From positions 5,351,341 to 5,415,340 of the forward strand of contig JASKMD010000006.1 in NCBI GenBank assembly GCA_030144725.1: a stretch of 64,000 nucleotides of DNA, in the 5' to 3' direction. The notes beneath the pieces were generated by a model that was given only the letters and a program-made list of their open reading frames with translations, did no database searches and was not told where the DNA came from. Origin of the DNA: Haematococcus lacustris. Its lineage: Eukaryota; Chlorophyta; Chlorophyceae; Chlamydomonadales; Haematococcaceae. Positions 11,188-26,100 of the stretch are shown piece after piece; position 1 is the stretch's first letter, and the number at the start of each line of letters is the position of its first letter. The position numbers and the translations under genes were made by a program.

Positions 11188-14100
11188 ATGGCGCGCAAGC
11201 CAGGAGATGGCATGCTTGGTCTCTTGCGGAAGCTTGTGCAATCCTGCACAGGCTGCGCAGGCAGTGTCCGCGATACAAGTGCTGTTTGCTTAAATGGTGG
11301 GCCTGCTGCTTGTTTAAGCTCCAGCAGTCACCAGCTTACTGGCTTCGATGCCTTTTTCGTAGAGCCGTCCATTGCGATCGTTGTGAGCTCATCGAGACAG
11401 TCAGGGACTGGTAACCAGCCCCAGGTATACATATCGCCACAGGTGCCCAGATGCCGCGTCCTTAATGCAATGTATTCTTCCTGCAGGCGGAGAGCCAGCT
11501 ACAGTCTCCTGATAAGGACAGCATCCACACAGCATCGTCTCTCCAACAATTGCAACGAACGTCGGCGTGCAAGGCAGTCCCGGTACCGGGATTTCAAGAG
11601 CCCATGGCCGGAGCCGCCAAAGCAGGACTACAACCAATCAAAACAGAGGAAGTTCTCATCACAGAGCCTTTTTGTCAAGCGACGCTGGATGTGGCACTGT
11701 TGGTTGCACAATGCAGCTCGTTCGCAACAGCTGGTGTGCAACTTCACATTGCCACCACCAGCCATTGTGGGTTATGGAAAGGCTGTGGCTTTGGCTTGCT
11801 TGAAACATCGGCAACATGCACAGTAGTGCCTGCAGCATGTGTTCCAGCTGCACAGTGCACAGTATCACTGAGCTGGCAAACAGCTCCTCCTTGCTAGTAG
11901 TGACTGAAGGGGGGCACACTGATGTCTCAAAATGCAGCCCGGTGGCACCCAGCATCACTCAACTCCTCCCCAGCATCCCTGCTTGATTGTGCTACCGTTA
12001 CGCTTTGCGCCCACAGGCAATGCATGCCCTATGAATGCAGGGGCCGTGGATGTGGTGGAGTTAAGTGCCCTCAAGTCTTTGCTAGATGGTGCAGAGCATG
12101 CTGTGGTGATAGCGTCTCTCCCTTCGCTGAGCGAAGTGGTGGAGCACAGCCATCAACCTCCACCTGTAGCAGCAGGGACCAGCACTGGTGAAGCACAGCC
12201 ACCAAATCTTGGTGCCGGACCCCCACACAGTGAGAGCATGCTGGCAATACGGCAGGCTTTACTATGGCAGTTTTCTTGTTTTAGGCCCCCATGCTGTATG
12301 TTACTGCAAAGCACACTGCTGAAATTGTTGCTTGATAGCCATTGCCTAAGGGTGTTGTTTCCCTGCCCAAAGCAAGGCTCTGCAAGTGCTCCTCTCAACA
12401 CCCTATTTCTGTGCAGGCCGCCATGCCGGGGGCGTAAAGAAAAAGCCACGGAGACGATCAGAAAGAAAGACCGGTCATGATCCAGCACCCCTGGACAGCA
12501 AGCGCAAGCAGCTCTCACTGCGTCGATCGATTACCAGCAGCCAGCTGCCTCTGAATTCCTCTGGAGAGGCAGCAGCGAGCCAAACCATGCACCGCACACA
12601 CAGCAGCGCTGCCAGTGATGTCATGCATAGTGTGCGCCGTGGTAGCGTGGTGCTGCAGGAGCTGAGCTTGCTGGCAGCCAGCTTGCCCCACAGGCAGCAG
12701 CAGCCCCCTGCTGCAGACCCCATCCTTGCCATTGACAGAGGGCAGCTGAACCTGCAGCACTTGACCGACTTGCTGACGCAGCAGGCAGGCGTCAGTGTGG
12801 AAACTCTGCCCTGTGCCCCTCCAAAGCCCGGCCAGCGGCATCGCTCTGAGGGTTATAGGGCCTCCAGTGTGGACGCAGGGACCAGCACTACCAGGTCCAG
12901 CAGCTTGATGACCTCCATGTCAAACCCGCCCGCAGGCAGCCAGGTGCCACAGGGGCAGGGCAGGCGAGCTCCAGGTGCTCTGCAGCAGTTCTCTCCAGCC
13001 AGCCGTTGGTCCCAGCATCAAGCACAAGTCCTGGCAGATGATGACGCGCCCAAGGCGTTCATGATGGCAAGGGTTGAGGCACTGTGGCAGATGCACAAAC
13101 AGCCAGCACAGGGGTCTGTACGCTCTGCCACCCAGCTTCGACGGGAAGCCTCCCTGCCACAAAGCGGCCCGCAGATGCAGGTGGGTAGCCCTAGCCCCCC
13201 CGGAGCAGCCCTGGACAGAGTCGTGTCTCTGATTGTCTGGGAATGCAGCTTGATGGTCCAGGCACTGCTGTAGCAGTGAATGGTTGGGTATTGCCAATAG
13301 TGCACCACATTGGGCTACGTCAGAACAAGCCAAATGCTGTGCGATGCCTTGTCTATGCCCTGGCACACATGCACCTGTGCTCTACTTCTTTCCTGTCCTT
13401 AGCCTGGGCTGTCCTTCCTCCTGCCACATTTGCAGGAGGGCTCGTGCAATGAAAGCACAGGCCCAGCTTCGCATGGCACGGCCAAGCCTAGGGTGAGGTT
13501 TGCGGAGAACCTTTCAAGCTCGCCTCATCCTGAGATGGATGCTGGAGGAACCCAAGTCTTGTGTGACAGTAAGCTAAACATTAGTAACATTCAGTCAGCT
13601 AGCCAAAATGAAACAAGACCTACTCTTGTGCCCCGCCACTTCCGTGATCATTAGCCTGGACTCCCCTGTCTGGTAAGCGTGCAAGGACGGCTGAGAACGC
13701 AGGGTTGCTGTACAGTGTAGTGTACAGTGTATGCCAGTCCCTGACACGCTTTTGGTGAGCCTTGGCAGTTGGCAGCAGTTTGTGGGGGTGGGGTGGGGAG
13801 CGTGTGTTTGCCAGGCCTTCTTTCAAATTATGTTAGCTTTAGTGAGTGCGTCCATTCCCTGGTAGCTGCGCTCGTGCACATCAGTCTTGTTGTGCACTGC
13901 CAGCTGCCTCATGTGGCTTGTTGCAGGTCAAGCATTCCATCTTCCCTGTTCACCTGTCTTTCCATACCTTCAGTAGGGCGCTCAACTCACATTCCCAAAC
14001 ACAAACAACATACACAGCCTACTACCCCGTAATGGAACTCCAGTCTAGCCACCTGGCTGTATGTATTTGTGGAGTTCAAATACCAGTCCTGCTCTTCCCC

Positions 14101-17100
14101 ATGCTCTCTCCATCCTTATTGCCCCTCCTTGTCATGTCCGATCATAGGAAGAAGCACATGTGGGTATGAAGCTAGTTCCTGCGGACACTAAAAAGAATGT
14201 GCATTTGGCAGCAACAATTCCCTGTCACCCTCCAATGTCACAGCATCCAATGTCACTAGCATCATCACATGACATACTAGGTGTACATGTGAGCAATGCC
14301 AGCAAATGACAACAACTGTGGCTGTTTTCTATTGTGACAGTGTCAATGATCTTGAGCCTGGATGTTGCCGCTTGGTTGTGTTTTCTAAGTTCACAGAGTG
14401 CTGGTGTCCTGGGCATACCCTGACTGCGTCCATTCACCCACTAGCTGCTCTTTCACTGCTCCCAGTGATAGTGGTAGCACTGTGATGAAATGGCGGAACA
14501 GCTATGTGTGCCAGCACCACAGCTACCTGAGTTTCAGGTTGGCACTGCTGCTCCTTACACTCCTACACACACAGGAGCGCAGACTGCCTCGATAGCCTGC
14601 AAGTGATGTGTACGTCATTGTGGGCAGCAGGCAGTCAATGCTGCCCCTCCACCCCATCCCATGTGTTCATTGCAGGAGGGGAGGTCACTGTCACTGGCTC
14701 ATCCGGAGTGTTCAGCAGCCCGCACCTTCAGAAGCTGGCTCCTGCGCTGAACCCCGTCCTGGGCCTGCTGCCGCGCTCCACCAACAGCCCCAGCAAGGCC
14801 CGGGCCCGTGTGCGGCGCAAATCCCTGCTTTGGGCTTCGCCCGGGCACTGGCCACACAGCAGTGGTCCCTTGGATGTCGCCAGCCTTCGCAGTCAGCCTC
14901 AGGCAGAGCCGCAGTGCATGTCTGGCACTGCACCGGTGCTGTCATTGCTTGAACCTGGCAGGCAGGAGGCAGGCAGTCAGCACATGGTCGGCCAGCATCT
15001 GCACCGAGAGAGCTCATGCACGGTGCGCCCTGCGCCGGCCACTGCTCCTTCTTCGCAAGAGTGCTCTGGCGGCCAGGACTTGGGGCATGCAATCAAGGGC
15101 CAGGGCATCACATTCTCACCTGTCCCTCAACCCATTGCTCCGGCTAAGAGTCGGCAGCCTGGCGGCCAGCTGGCGGCTGCAGCCTACAGCGTGCAGGGCT
15201 CGGATGAGGTGCAGCACGTCTCCCCTGCGACCTCCATGTTCCGCCGCTGGGCTACGGCCATCGACATCAGCCCGCGCTCAGTCACAGCATCAGACAGCGT
15301 GTGCCTCACCTCACAACCCAGCCATGGCAGCTTGAGCACGCGGGATGTAGGCAATGCTCTGCACTTGACCGCTGTTGACATCACGCTGGAGCATGGAGCT
15401 GGAGCCCCACCCCCCTGCCCAGGTAAGCCACTGCTATAGTATAAACATGCCCTATGCGATGTTTCCCTCCCTCTCATGCAGGTCAGCTGTGCTTCCCCAG
15501 CTGATGACCATGTGGTGATGCTGTATGTGATCAAATTCTGCATCTGCGCCACCTTGCAGAGTCTGACCCCGTTTCCCTAGTGCACCAAAGGCGCCCTTCC
15601 GCACTGGAAGGCCGCCTGGACAGCCGCTTACAACCCGTGTATGCAAACACAGCAGCGCTGTCTTTGCTGCGTGTCCCCAGCCTGGAGGCGTGCAAGCACA
15701 GGCTGAACCTGCAGTTGTGCCAGAACCCAACGTTGATGATGATGCTGGAGGAGCTCTTGCGCAGCGCTCTGGAGCAGAAGCCAGGCAGGCCAGCCTCCTT
15801 CTCCCACTTCCTCCCAGCCTACTCCCACCTAGGTATAATGCCCCACACAGCAGCAGCAGAGGGACTTGGCACTGTCTCTGCCGATTGGGCTGGAGGTTTT
15901 GTTCAGGTGAGGGCCACTCTCCAACACCACAGGGACAGGGAGCTGTGTACGGGGTGCTGTGTACGGGGTGCAAGCCTTGGGGAAGGTGAGCACCTCAATG
16001 CTGCCAGGCGCCTGTGGTGCATGCACAGCATCCATGAGGTCACACTTGCTACCCATTGCTCACAGGCATGTGCTTGCTTGCTAGCTCATGCTCTGGTGCG
16101 CTGCCATCCTGCTGTCCTCGTTCAGGTCCAAATTCACGTAATCAACTTGGCCATGTCCCCTCAGTGCCAGGAGCCAGCCCTATTCATCTACTACAGATCA
16201 GCGGGCTGGGCTGGTGCTGGGCCCATGTCAGCCACAGCATTGCTACCCTCCTCCCACGCTCTCCCCTCAGGCGACGCAGCCGCAGCAGCTGGTTGTACTG
16301 CTACAGCACAGGAACTGGCTGTGCTCAGTGGCGCTACCCTGAACCCATATAAGGATATGTCCCAGCGCACTGCTACCATTGCCAGTGGAGTGCCTGAGAC
16401 CCCATCACCATTGGGAATCAAGCCTGGTTCCAGCGCCTCACCTGCAGCACCGCAGCGGTTGGAGGCTGACATAGCTGCGCAACTGGCCCAGCTGCAGCTC
16501 ATGTACCTAGCCCTGTCGCACTCACCCAGCCTGGTCACCATCATGTCCTACCCTGATGGGCGTGTGCTATTTCAAAACGGCAGGTAATCAAGACATACGT
16601 AAAGAAAGGGGGAGCAGGGGCAGCCAAAACTTCATTGACAGTTTTAGAGTAGAGAAGTCCAGTAAGCTTCCTTCCCACCCTCCTGCTGATGACCTGTGAC
16701 TGTGCAAAGAAAGGTCATTGCATACAGCACCTTGGCCCTCAACCTTGAGCCTTCATTGCGGTAGAACACTCAGTGTGGACCCCTACAAAACGGTGTTTTA
16801 CCTGTGTGTAGTTCTCATGCCCATGCACATGGCATACACATGGCATGTACATGGTAATGGTCGCCTACCACCTACACTATTGCCTTACCACGAGGGCTAT
16901 TGCATAGAGTTGGCATGACAAACATGCACTGAGTGTAAGCTGATGACAGCTCAAGATAGGGGGGCCACACACTACTGTGCCACAGCAGGCTGGGTCATTG
17001 CATACAGTGTGTACCTGGACTAGTGGTGGGCAGGCTAATAGCTCACCTTGGCACAGGCTTAGACTGGCTTGTCATCTGGGGTTTGACATGCATTGCTTGG

Positions 17101-20100
17101 TACTCCTGCCTTGCTTGGTACATCTGGGGTTTGGCATGCATTGCTTGGTACTCCTGCCTTGCTTGGTACATCCGGGGGTTTGACATGCATTGCTTGGTAC
17201 TCCTGCCTTGCTTGGTACATCCGGGGGGTAACATGAATTGCTTGGTACTCCTGCCTTGCTTGGTACATCGGGGGTTTGGCATGCATTGCTTGGTACTCTT
17301 GCAGGTCCGTGGACTACTGTGGCCTTGTGTATACACTAGCGCAGCAGGTCAGCAGGCCGTTGTCACACCCTCATCACACCCTGCGCCGTATCTTTGTTCA
17401 TGACTCTAGCGCCCTGGAGGACATGCTGGCCACTGTGGCTGCTGGCAAGGTGAGTCTCATGTGTGTGTAGCAATCCAATGTTGGCAGATCTTCCACATAG
17501 TTTTTGTCATGCACGCATGGGCTGAGGTGAGCCACATAGTTTTTGTCCTGTATGAGGACAACTGCATTGGTGTGCTCGTGCATTTGCTTGGACCACTGCA
17601 GACATGGACCGGGCTTGTACGCATGCCAGTTTGCTTAGACCTCAGTGACGATCCTTCAGCTGCTCCAGACAGTCCTACTGCTGTGGCCCAATTCAGCAAG
17701 CAGCAAGCCCGCTCAGTGGTAGCCACTTGCGATGCTCCTGGCCAGTGAGTGCACATCACATGCCATGCCCTCAAGGCACCTTGCCAGAGTGCCACAATTG
17801 CATCGTCAGTAATATGGTAAACATGCCAATTGTGAAACAAACAGCGCATGCAGACAGGGTGCATTGCAGGGAAAGTGGGTGGCGCCTGAATCAGTGATGT
17901 CTTTTTTGTGTAATACGTAACGATCGGAAAAAAGCTTGTCTTCTAGGCCTGGCTTTCTTCGCCAAACGGACCATTGAGTTGGCTGGCCTCAGCTGCTTTG
18001 TAACCGATCAATGTCTTTTTGTGTATAGTATTTGTATAGTATACTGTTTTTGCATAAGAAAGTGCTGCGATACTTGTTTCTCGTAACCAATCCGGACCAA
18101 CTGCGTAACCAGCCATATAATGGTCCTGGACCCTTCGTGACCAGCATCAGCTTGGCAGTTTTTGAGTATAAAATCACTGGCCTGAATGCTTGCTGGCAAT
18201 GAATGGTATGAACTTGCAGAACTGTGTTGCCTGCCATGTTTCCTTGGATGAGTTCCAGCATCTGCAAACCAAGTCCATGTCCTGATGCTCTGAAGCAGCA
18301 TGTGCAACACCTGAGTGTGCCCCACACGCAAGACAGCCATGCGATGGCCACCAGGGTTTCTAACTTCCTCCTGCGTTGTTCGCACAGGTTGTCTGCTGCT
18401 GGTACTGAGGAGGCAGGCGGCGGCATTGTTCTGTATCCCGAGGCTTCACTGCAGCCACAAAATGCTTGCTGGGTGTCAGATGCCCTGGGAGAGACACAAG
18501 CCCTAGCCAGCTCCCTGTACCCCACAGCCCCCACAGCTGTTCCAGCCTTGGACCCACATCTGAGCTGCATGCCTGTGCCTGCTGACGTGTCCCTGCGAGG
18601 CAACGCCATCAAGGAAGGGCTCCTGGAGCTAGGTGGTGGGTGTCTGCTATCACCGTACACAGCCTTTGTGTACGTGTGGGTGCGTTGTGTCACCTACCTT
18701 GGACCTGTAGCAGCGCACCATTACCTCGTGGAAGGTGCCTGGGGCGGTTGGGTTGTGTCACCCACCGTCCACCTGTAGCAGCACACCAGGCACAGCCACC
18801 TTCACGGATTGGGTGTAGCGCCTCCATGGCTGCATCACACCATCACACCGCTCACATGTGCCTCCTACACAGGTGTTGACGCTCTGCAAGGTGTGGAGGG
18901 TTATGACGGTGCTGGTTGGCCGGCCTTCCAGTTCGACCTTTCCACGACACCACAGGATGCGCTGGAAGGTGAGTCGCATATGATGCATGCGTCACAACAG
19001 GAGGATGTGGTAATGGGATTTTTGTAATAAAGATAGTGTACCAACTGCTTTGACAGTGTTATTTATCAGGCCTTTGTTTAGTGTTGGTGTTAGGCCTTTG
19101 GTCGGGCCTTTGGTTAGTGTTAAGCCTTTGGTTAGGTGATGCGGCCGTCGGTGAAGCACACAGCCGTATTGAAGGGCCTCAGTAAAGAGTAGTACACTTA
19201 CTGCCCGCAGCACAAACGTGCAAGGTGAGTGAGGGATAGTGGTGGTATAGCTGTGGCCTTGGCATGAGTAGTCCCATCACCCTCATGCTGTGTGAAGCTG
19301 TTCAGGCCGCACTATGACTTGACCTAACACCTAACAAAGTGTATGACCTTGCAGGCATTCTTGAAGCAGACAAGTTGCAAGAAGGCGACATTCAGTTGCT
19401 TGCACAGCTGCGCACACACGAGCAAAGCCATGACTGGCAAGACCCAGCCGCGCAAGCAAGCGGCATCAGCATGAGCAGGCCTGCCAGCACAGCCAGCCGG
19501 CTCAGCCCAGCATCGAAGCCCAGTGCTGAGCAGCTGAGGGACATGTCATTCAACTTCTCTGGCAGCCCCACCAGCAACCTTCCTATGTCTCCTGGGAGAT
19601 TGACCAGACCCGCAGGCATGTGTTTCCAGGCCAGCCAAGGGTTAGCCTTCAAATCTATACAAACCGCTGGCTTGAGCAGCGGCAGCCCTGGCAGGCGTAG
19701 CTACCAGAGGTTGGCCAGCGCAGGCGAGGACAGCAAGCCAGCGCAGGGCAGTAAACGGTTGAGTGCAGGCCAGTTGGTGCTGTCAAAGAGCCCCTCAGGA
19801 CCATCCTCGCGCATCTCACGGATGAACACCCAGTTTGAGGTGGACGAGGGCCAGCGCACCAGCGCCCAGGTGGGATGGCTGTGGATATGCCAGCTGCCAC
19901 TGCCTGTATGAACCATGTCCTTTTACAACATTAACACTCTGCTACGGCGTCTGTAGCTCACTTGGGTTCATCAGCACTTTGGCCCTCAACCTTGAGCCTT
20001 CAGCGGTGGAACACTCAGTGTGGACCCCTACAACATGGTATTTTACCTGTGGAGTTTCCATGCACATGGCATACACATGGCATACACATGGTCATGGTCG

Positions 20101-23100
20101 CCTACCACCCACACTATTGCCTTACCACGAGGGCTATTGCGTAGAGTTGGCATGACAAACATGCACTGAGTGTAAGCTGATGACAGCTCAAGATAGGGGG
20201 GCCACACACTACTGTGCCACAGCGGGCTGCTGCTGTTGGGCCTTGGGTGGCTTGTCTCGCAGCCGCTTGTAGCTCAGGCCTGGGTACTCCTTGCCCTTGG
20301 CTGGCAGCTTCCCCTGCTCTAGCCACCAGCACAGCTCCAGTGGCCGCCACCTGCTCTCCCCAATGCGCTGCATGTTGAGCGCTGCGTTGCAGTCCCTGTC
20401 CAGCCACCTGCCTGGCTGCGGTGCTGGCTTGGCTTTGGCAGCCTTGCCCTTGCCCTTGTTTGGCTCAGCTGCCGGCTCAGCCTTGGTGCGCTTGCTGCGC
20501 TTGGCTGGCAGGGGAGTACTGGGCCCAGGCTGTGAGGCTGCTGGCTGTGAGGCTTCCTGGCTGCTGCGTGGGGCCTGTGGGGGCTTGCGGGGGGCCACCA
20601 CAGGGCACTACATCAGGCCCCTCACTGGCTGGTCACGCTGCTGGCTCTAGGCTGGGCGCACTAGTCGCTGTTCCACTGCTGGGGGTTTCCAGTCTGCAGG
20701 GCTGGTGACCCTGCATTTGTTTAGCTGCCTCTCACAGGGCTGCTGGCCATTTACTGCTGAGCTGACCAAGGCGGCGCTGTAGCTGGTTGTAGGGTGTCGG
20801 CTTGTTAGAGTGGGCAAAATACTCACAACACACCAGCACCTGCTCCAGCATGACTGGATCTTCGCTGTCAAGGGGCACGGGTGGCCCAGTGGGTGCTGCT
20901 GGTGGCGGGTGGCGAGCAGCGAGGCGGGCACTAGGCGGCCTCAGCGTGGGTGGCGCTGTGGCAGGCTCTGGCTCTGGATCAGGATCAGGGTCAGGCTCAG
21001 GCCCAGGATCGCAGTCCATAGCCATGCTTGCTGGCTGGGCAGGGACACACAGGGGGAGTTGAGGTAGGGGTGCAGCATCCTGTGCACGGGGAGGCTGCAC
21101 GGCTGGAGGCTCAGTGGCGCTGTGGGACCCCGGGGTGGGGTAGCCCACCAGGTATGTCAGAAAAATGCGCAACACAAACAGTGACGCGATGATGCGGAGC
21201 TGGCTGTGCACCTCAGCCCTCAGCTGGAAGTGTGCCATTAGCTTGCGCTTGGTTTTCTTGCACCCGCGCGGCACAGCGCCACCCGGGACTTTCATGACCT
21301 GCGGCCAAGCACAATCCGCACTTTGACAGGCAACATTGACAGGCCAAGACACAATGCGGGGACACAAACAGTGCGGGGGCAGACAAGGCGGGGGCGGGTG
21401 CGTACCTGTCGTCGTTGGGTCTTCCATTCAGCCCTTCGCTCCTTGCATTGTTGGCCTGGAGGGGTGCGAGGACCTGCGCTGGCATGAGCAGTAGCGATGT
21501 GAGCAGTGCGGAGTGTGCCGTTAGCTTGCGCTTGGTTTTCTCGGACGCGGCTCTTACTCCGCGGTACTGGGCCGCTTCTTGGAAGCATTGCGCCACTAGG
21601 CTCATACGTGATCATACCTGTTCTTACCTACTTATACCCAGGAGGCGATGTCACTCAATCTCGCACCCCCAAAGGGCAAGCCTCCGAAGGGCACCTCTAA
21701 AGGGCACCTCCAAAAGGTCCTTGCTACCCTCCCACTAATCCAATCTCGTGTCAGTGATGTCTTGTTCAGCATGTGTGCTATACCAGTATGCCATACACCC
21801 CTCTGAGCCTCGCTAATGCTATGAAATATTTATTGAAGGCTATCACATTACATGTCAAAATGTTGACGTGGATGGGAAAAAGCCATCACCCACTGCCAGG
21901 GGTCAGGTGCCACACCTACATGTCCTTGCCATGCAGCTGCCATGTTTCTCACAGACGTGATCAGGCTCTCCTTGTTGTGGTGCCAAGTACAGGATGCCGA
22001 GGTCACCTGTGGCTTGGGCACCAAGGGCACCTGCTTCGACAGCTCGCTTCCCATCATTATGTCTGCACCCAACGCGTTCTTGCCTCCAGCACGGCTGCCC
22101 GCCAAGGCCAAGTCAAACACTGTTATGTACGCAGTCATGTCAGAGGGCGGCTGGTTGCCTGATGACCAGGATTTCTTTGACAGCGCAGACGGGCCCCAGG
22201 ACCTGGCTATGATGCCTTCTAGGTCACTGAATGCGACTCAGCCCCATGGCACCTCAGTGCCCCAGGCTAAACCAGCTGAGTGGCTGGACAAGGCAGACAA
22301 GCCACAGCTGGACAGACAGCAGCTGCCATTCCTGCACACACAGGCAGGCCGAGGCCACACAGCCAGCTCAGTCCAGACCGTGCCGCCTGACCCTTCACTG
22401 CTGCATCAGTCGCAGCGAGGCATTAGCCTAGATGGTCTGGAGCACACGCTGCAGCAACGAGCAAGCCCACAAAACGCTACACAACATGCGCTCTCAAACC
22501 ACTCTCACCTGATCCCTGTGGAGGTCTGGCAGGGCAACAGCACCTTAGCCACGCATGACCACACATCCCAGCCACAGCTTCCTATCCGGGACAGTGTTGT
22601 GCATCAGCACAGCACCAGGCGCCACCAAGCAGGCCAAAGCACGCCTGGTGCAGCTAGTTTGCAAGCTTTCTCAAGCAGCGGGCAGCCAGGGCAAGCACTC
22701 ACCAAGGTCATCAGCGGCGGAGGTGCGGTAATGAGGGGAGGGGGGTTGCAAGGAGCCAAGCGCAACCGTCTGCTGGCACTGATGCACCGGCCAGCCCACC
22801 GCTCAATGGCATTCAAAGGTGTGCCCAGCAAGCACTCAGCTACAGTACCTTTGCTAATGTCATGTCTCTGTCAGGGACTTATATGCCCAGATGTGCTTAT
22901 CATTGGCAGCATCGTCACCATCAGGAACATCACCACTCCATGGCACACTAGTCTCAGGGAGTGACACATTATGCATGCACAACGTGGCATGGAGTTGCGT
23001 ACTTGCAAATGAGTGTGTGCTTCATTGCTGCATGGCTGCAGATGCGGAGGCGGTGCTGGCAGGCTCAGTGCGTGCACTGCGGCTGGCCTCTGATGCCAGG

Positions 23101-26100
23101 GAGGCACAGTCAGCACACAGCGTGCCTATACCCTTGGCTGGCAAGGTATGACCGCATCGCAGCCATGAACAGCGGCGTAGCATCACCACATTCCCACTGC
23201 AGACACTTCCAGTGGTGAAAAGCGTGCTGCGCACACAATTTTTGTCATCATACCAGCACTGATTGCAAGCTGGCATTGCTGCTAAGAGCAATGCATTCGG
23301 AATCTGACGTTGTCATTACAGCAGACCTGGCTCCAGCACCACTGGCACCTTACACACAACAGCTGCAGCTGCAGCATGCATTGACACTTGGGCCTTGAAT
23401 GGTTGGGTGTAACTCAGCTCTACTGGCTGCACCAGCCACGCCAGCCTGAAGCACACTATCTGGTGATGGCACTGTCGTTGCAGAAATCACAGGCGGTCCA
23501 ATGGGGTCCAGAGCAGTTTGGCACTGTGGTTTCTGAGCCGCAACAAGCCTCCCCACTGCCAGGGAGAACTTTATCCAAGTGCGGCTCCATGACCTCCCGA
23601 CCACAACCCTCATCACCTGGGCTACCAATGCACCAGAGCTTTAACCAGCCAGGTGCGTAGAGATTGCATGTCAGTGTCGTATTCTGACACTGCTTGTTCT
23701 CTGTCATTATGTCACGATTCATGACACTGCCCGGTAGGGACAATGGATCTTTTTGGACGCGACTTTGGACCTGGGGTGCACAACACAACCTGGAGTGCAA
23801 TGGGGTTTTGGTGGAGGTCTCGCAATGAGTAGTCCTCCCAACGTCTGAGTGTGTGGATAGCCACTGCCACCAGGGTTCCCTCTGCTGCCCTGTGGAATGC
23901 AGGCAGGGCGCCCCCTCCATTGCAAGATGCCGCCACAGCACCTCAACTCCTTGATGGGCAGGGCAGCAGGCCTGCCAGCAGCCACCAGTGCGCTCGAGCC
24001 AGCAGCTTGGCTTGGGATCCGTTACCAGCAATCACGAAACACATGATCAATGGTTCTGATCTATCAAACCATGTTGGTGCCGGTGGGCTGCCAGGCTGCA
24101 GTGATGCCCCTGCCAGCCATGCGGGCCTTGCGGAAGAGTCTGCGTGGGTGGGAACGGAGGCTCTGGCAGCAGCTGCAGCAGCAGCCGCACATTCCCAGCC
24201 TGCCGTCAGCGCCTCTGTTGGCAGCACTGCCATGGCCGGGCTTGACGCGTGTCAGCCACAGATGCAAGGCTCAAGTGCAGGCACACCAGAGTCGCAACAG
24301 CCTGACGGGGCACCACTCCCCGGGCAACCGCTCCTGATGCATGCGGCCAAGGCCTCTGATGGCCACATCCAGGTCCCATCACCTGCTTCTCAGCATGTGC
24401 CAGCAGCCCAGTTACCGGCTTCAAGCCCAGCCATCTCAGCCAGTAGCGACCGCACCTGGCTACTGTCGATGCCGAGTGTACCCACAACTGTGCCTTCGCT
24501 GCCGGGAGTCAAAGAAGAGGAGGAGGGAATTGCAGGATCGCGGGAGGAGGTCTTACAAGAGAGTGCTGGACCTAGTCTGGCTGTGCCGTCAATGCCCAAA
24601 CCGGCATTGGAGCTGGAGTTTGACTGGTGAGCCATGCATAGGGGTAGGGGTAGGGGTAGGGGTAGAGGTAGTTGCATGCCTGGTACATGCCACCATGATG
24701 CCACCCCCCTACCTGCCTTCAATAGAAGGAGAACAGAACATGTATGTGGTGGTGTTGCTCATTTTGTTTGTATTAGGCGCCCATTCGTGATGCACTGTGC
24801 CTATCGTGTTGGCCAGTGGACCTTCACGTACCATCATTAGCACTGTCATCTGTCGCAGTTGGTGTGACACCTGCACTTCTGTCACACTTGGACGTCCTCT
24901 TAGCAGTGACGGTCAACATGGCAACTGACTGGAAGGAACCCATCACGCCATGAATCAAGGCTGTATCACTATGTCATGCAATTGGTGTGAATTGTTAGGA
25001 GAAGACTCAGCCCTGAGGCCATCGGCCAGCTGGTGGCCATGTGATGTGAAAGGCGGCAACTTCACCAAGTGTACATGGTTGAATAAATTTCTCCTCATTC
25101 CATCACCCCCCATAGAGTGTGAGGTGTCTGGTGAATGGTGCTGGGCTCAACGCAGGCACGACATTGAGGCGAGGCTGGCGATCAGCCCTGTCACAGGGCA
25201 ACAAGTCCTGGTGCTGACCCAACAGGACATCACACAGTACGTGACTGCAGAGCTGGAGGTAAAGCAGGTGAGGCCCAGAATGGTATTGCTAGGGAACGGC
25301 CAAGAAGAAGCCAGTCAGACAGGTATGAAGGCAGAGTATGAATAGAGAATATAGGGAATGGCCAAGAGGGGGCAAGCCAGACAGGTATGGCAGAGCACAG
25401 CTAAGTGATGACAACAAAAACACACAGCATACACCCACCTTGGCAGTGCCTGCTTTGTAGGCAGTAATGCCAGGTGCTGACTCCATGTTGGCCCAGTGCT
25501 GAGGGGCCGCTGGTCAGAGTACTGGATAGGACGGGGCAGAGCAGCAAGGCAGCCCTTAGCTCGTCTGTTATTGGTGCAGTACCCAGCACACCCTTGCATG
25601 AGCCATCAAGCGCTGTATCTCATGTGAGTTCCACATGGTCCCAAATCTGCTCACGTAGAATGCGATGGCCATGACCTGCTGCACCCTTTGCTGCAGGTGC
25701 TAGATGCTGAGCACAAGCTCTTGGAGGAGATTTTCCCACGTCATGTTCTGCAGGTAAGTTTTAATGCCTGATGTGTGGAAAGGCACCATGGGTGGCGGCT
25801 TGCATGGCTGCTTGCATACATGCCTACTGGATGCCTTGTGCTGCGCCCAAGGCATTATGATGGCAGTGTCACTGTCAGCTGGCAAGGATCGGTTCCATGT
25901 GGTCGGTAAGCTCTTTGCAACAGCTTAACAGTGTAGTGCTGTGATCAGCACTACCTACCTGACAAACAAGGCCAAAGCAACACAGGTCGCCACACTACAC
26001 CACAATGCTTGGTATCATACAAACCCACAGGCAACTGCAGTGGGCCCTAATGTGCTCTCAGTGCCCTTGAGCATCATAGGCAGTGCACCCCTGCTACTCT

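Noticed and set aside
15580..16587. A single uninterrupted plus-strand frame of 335 codons
   Set aside because: It reads through the intron 15,907-16,125. The conserved PAS blocks at both ends and the GTGAGG/CAG borders favour splicing, although read-through would stay in frame.
18020..18060. Short AT-rich repeat (TATAGTATTTG) as a promoter or origin
   Set aside because: It lies inside a cyclase intron with no other signal.
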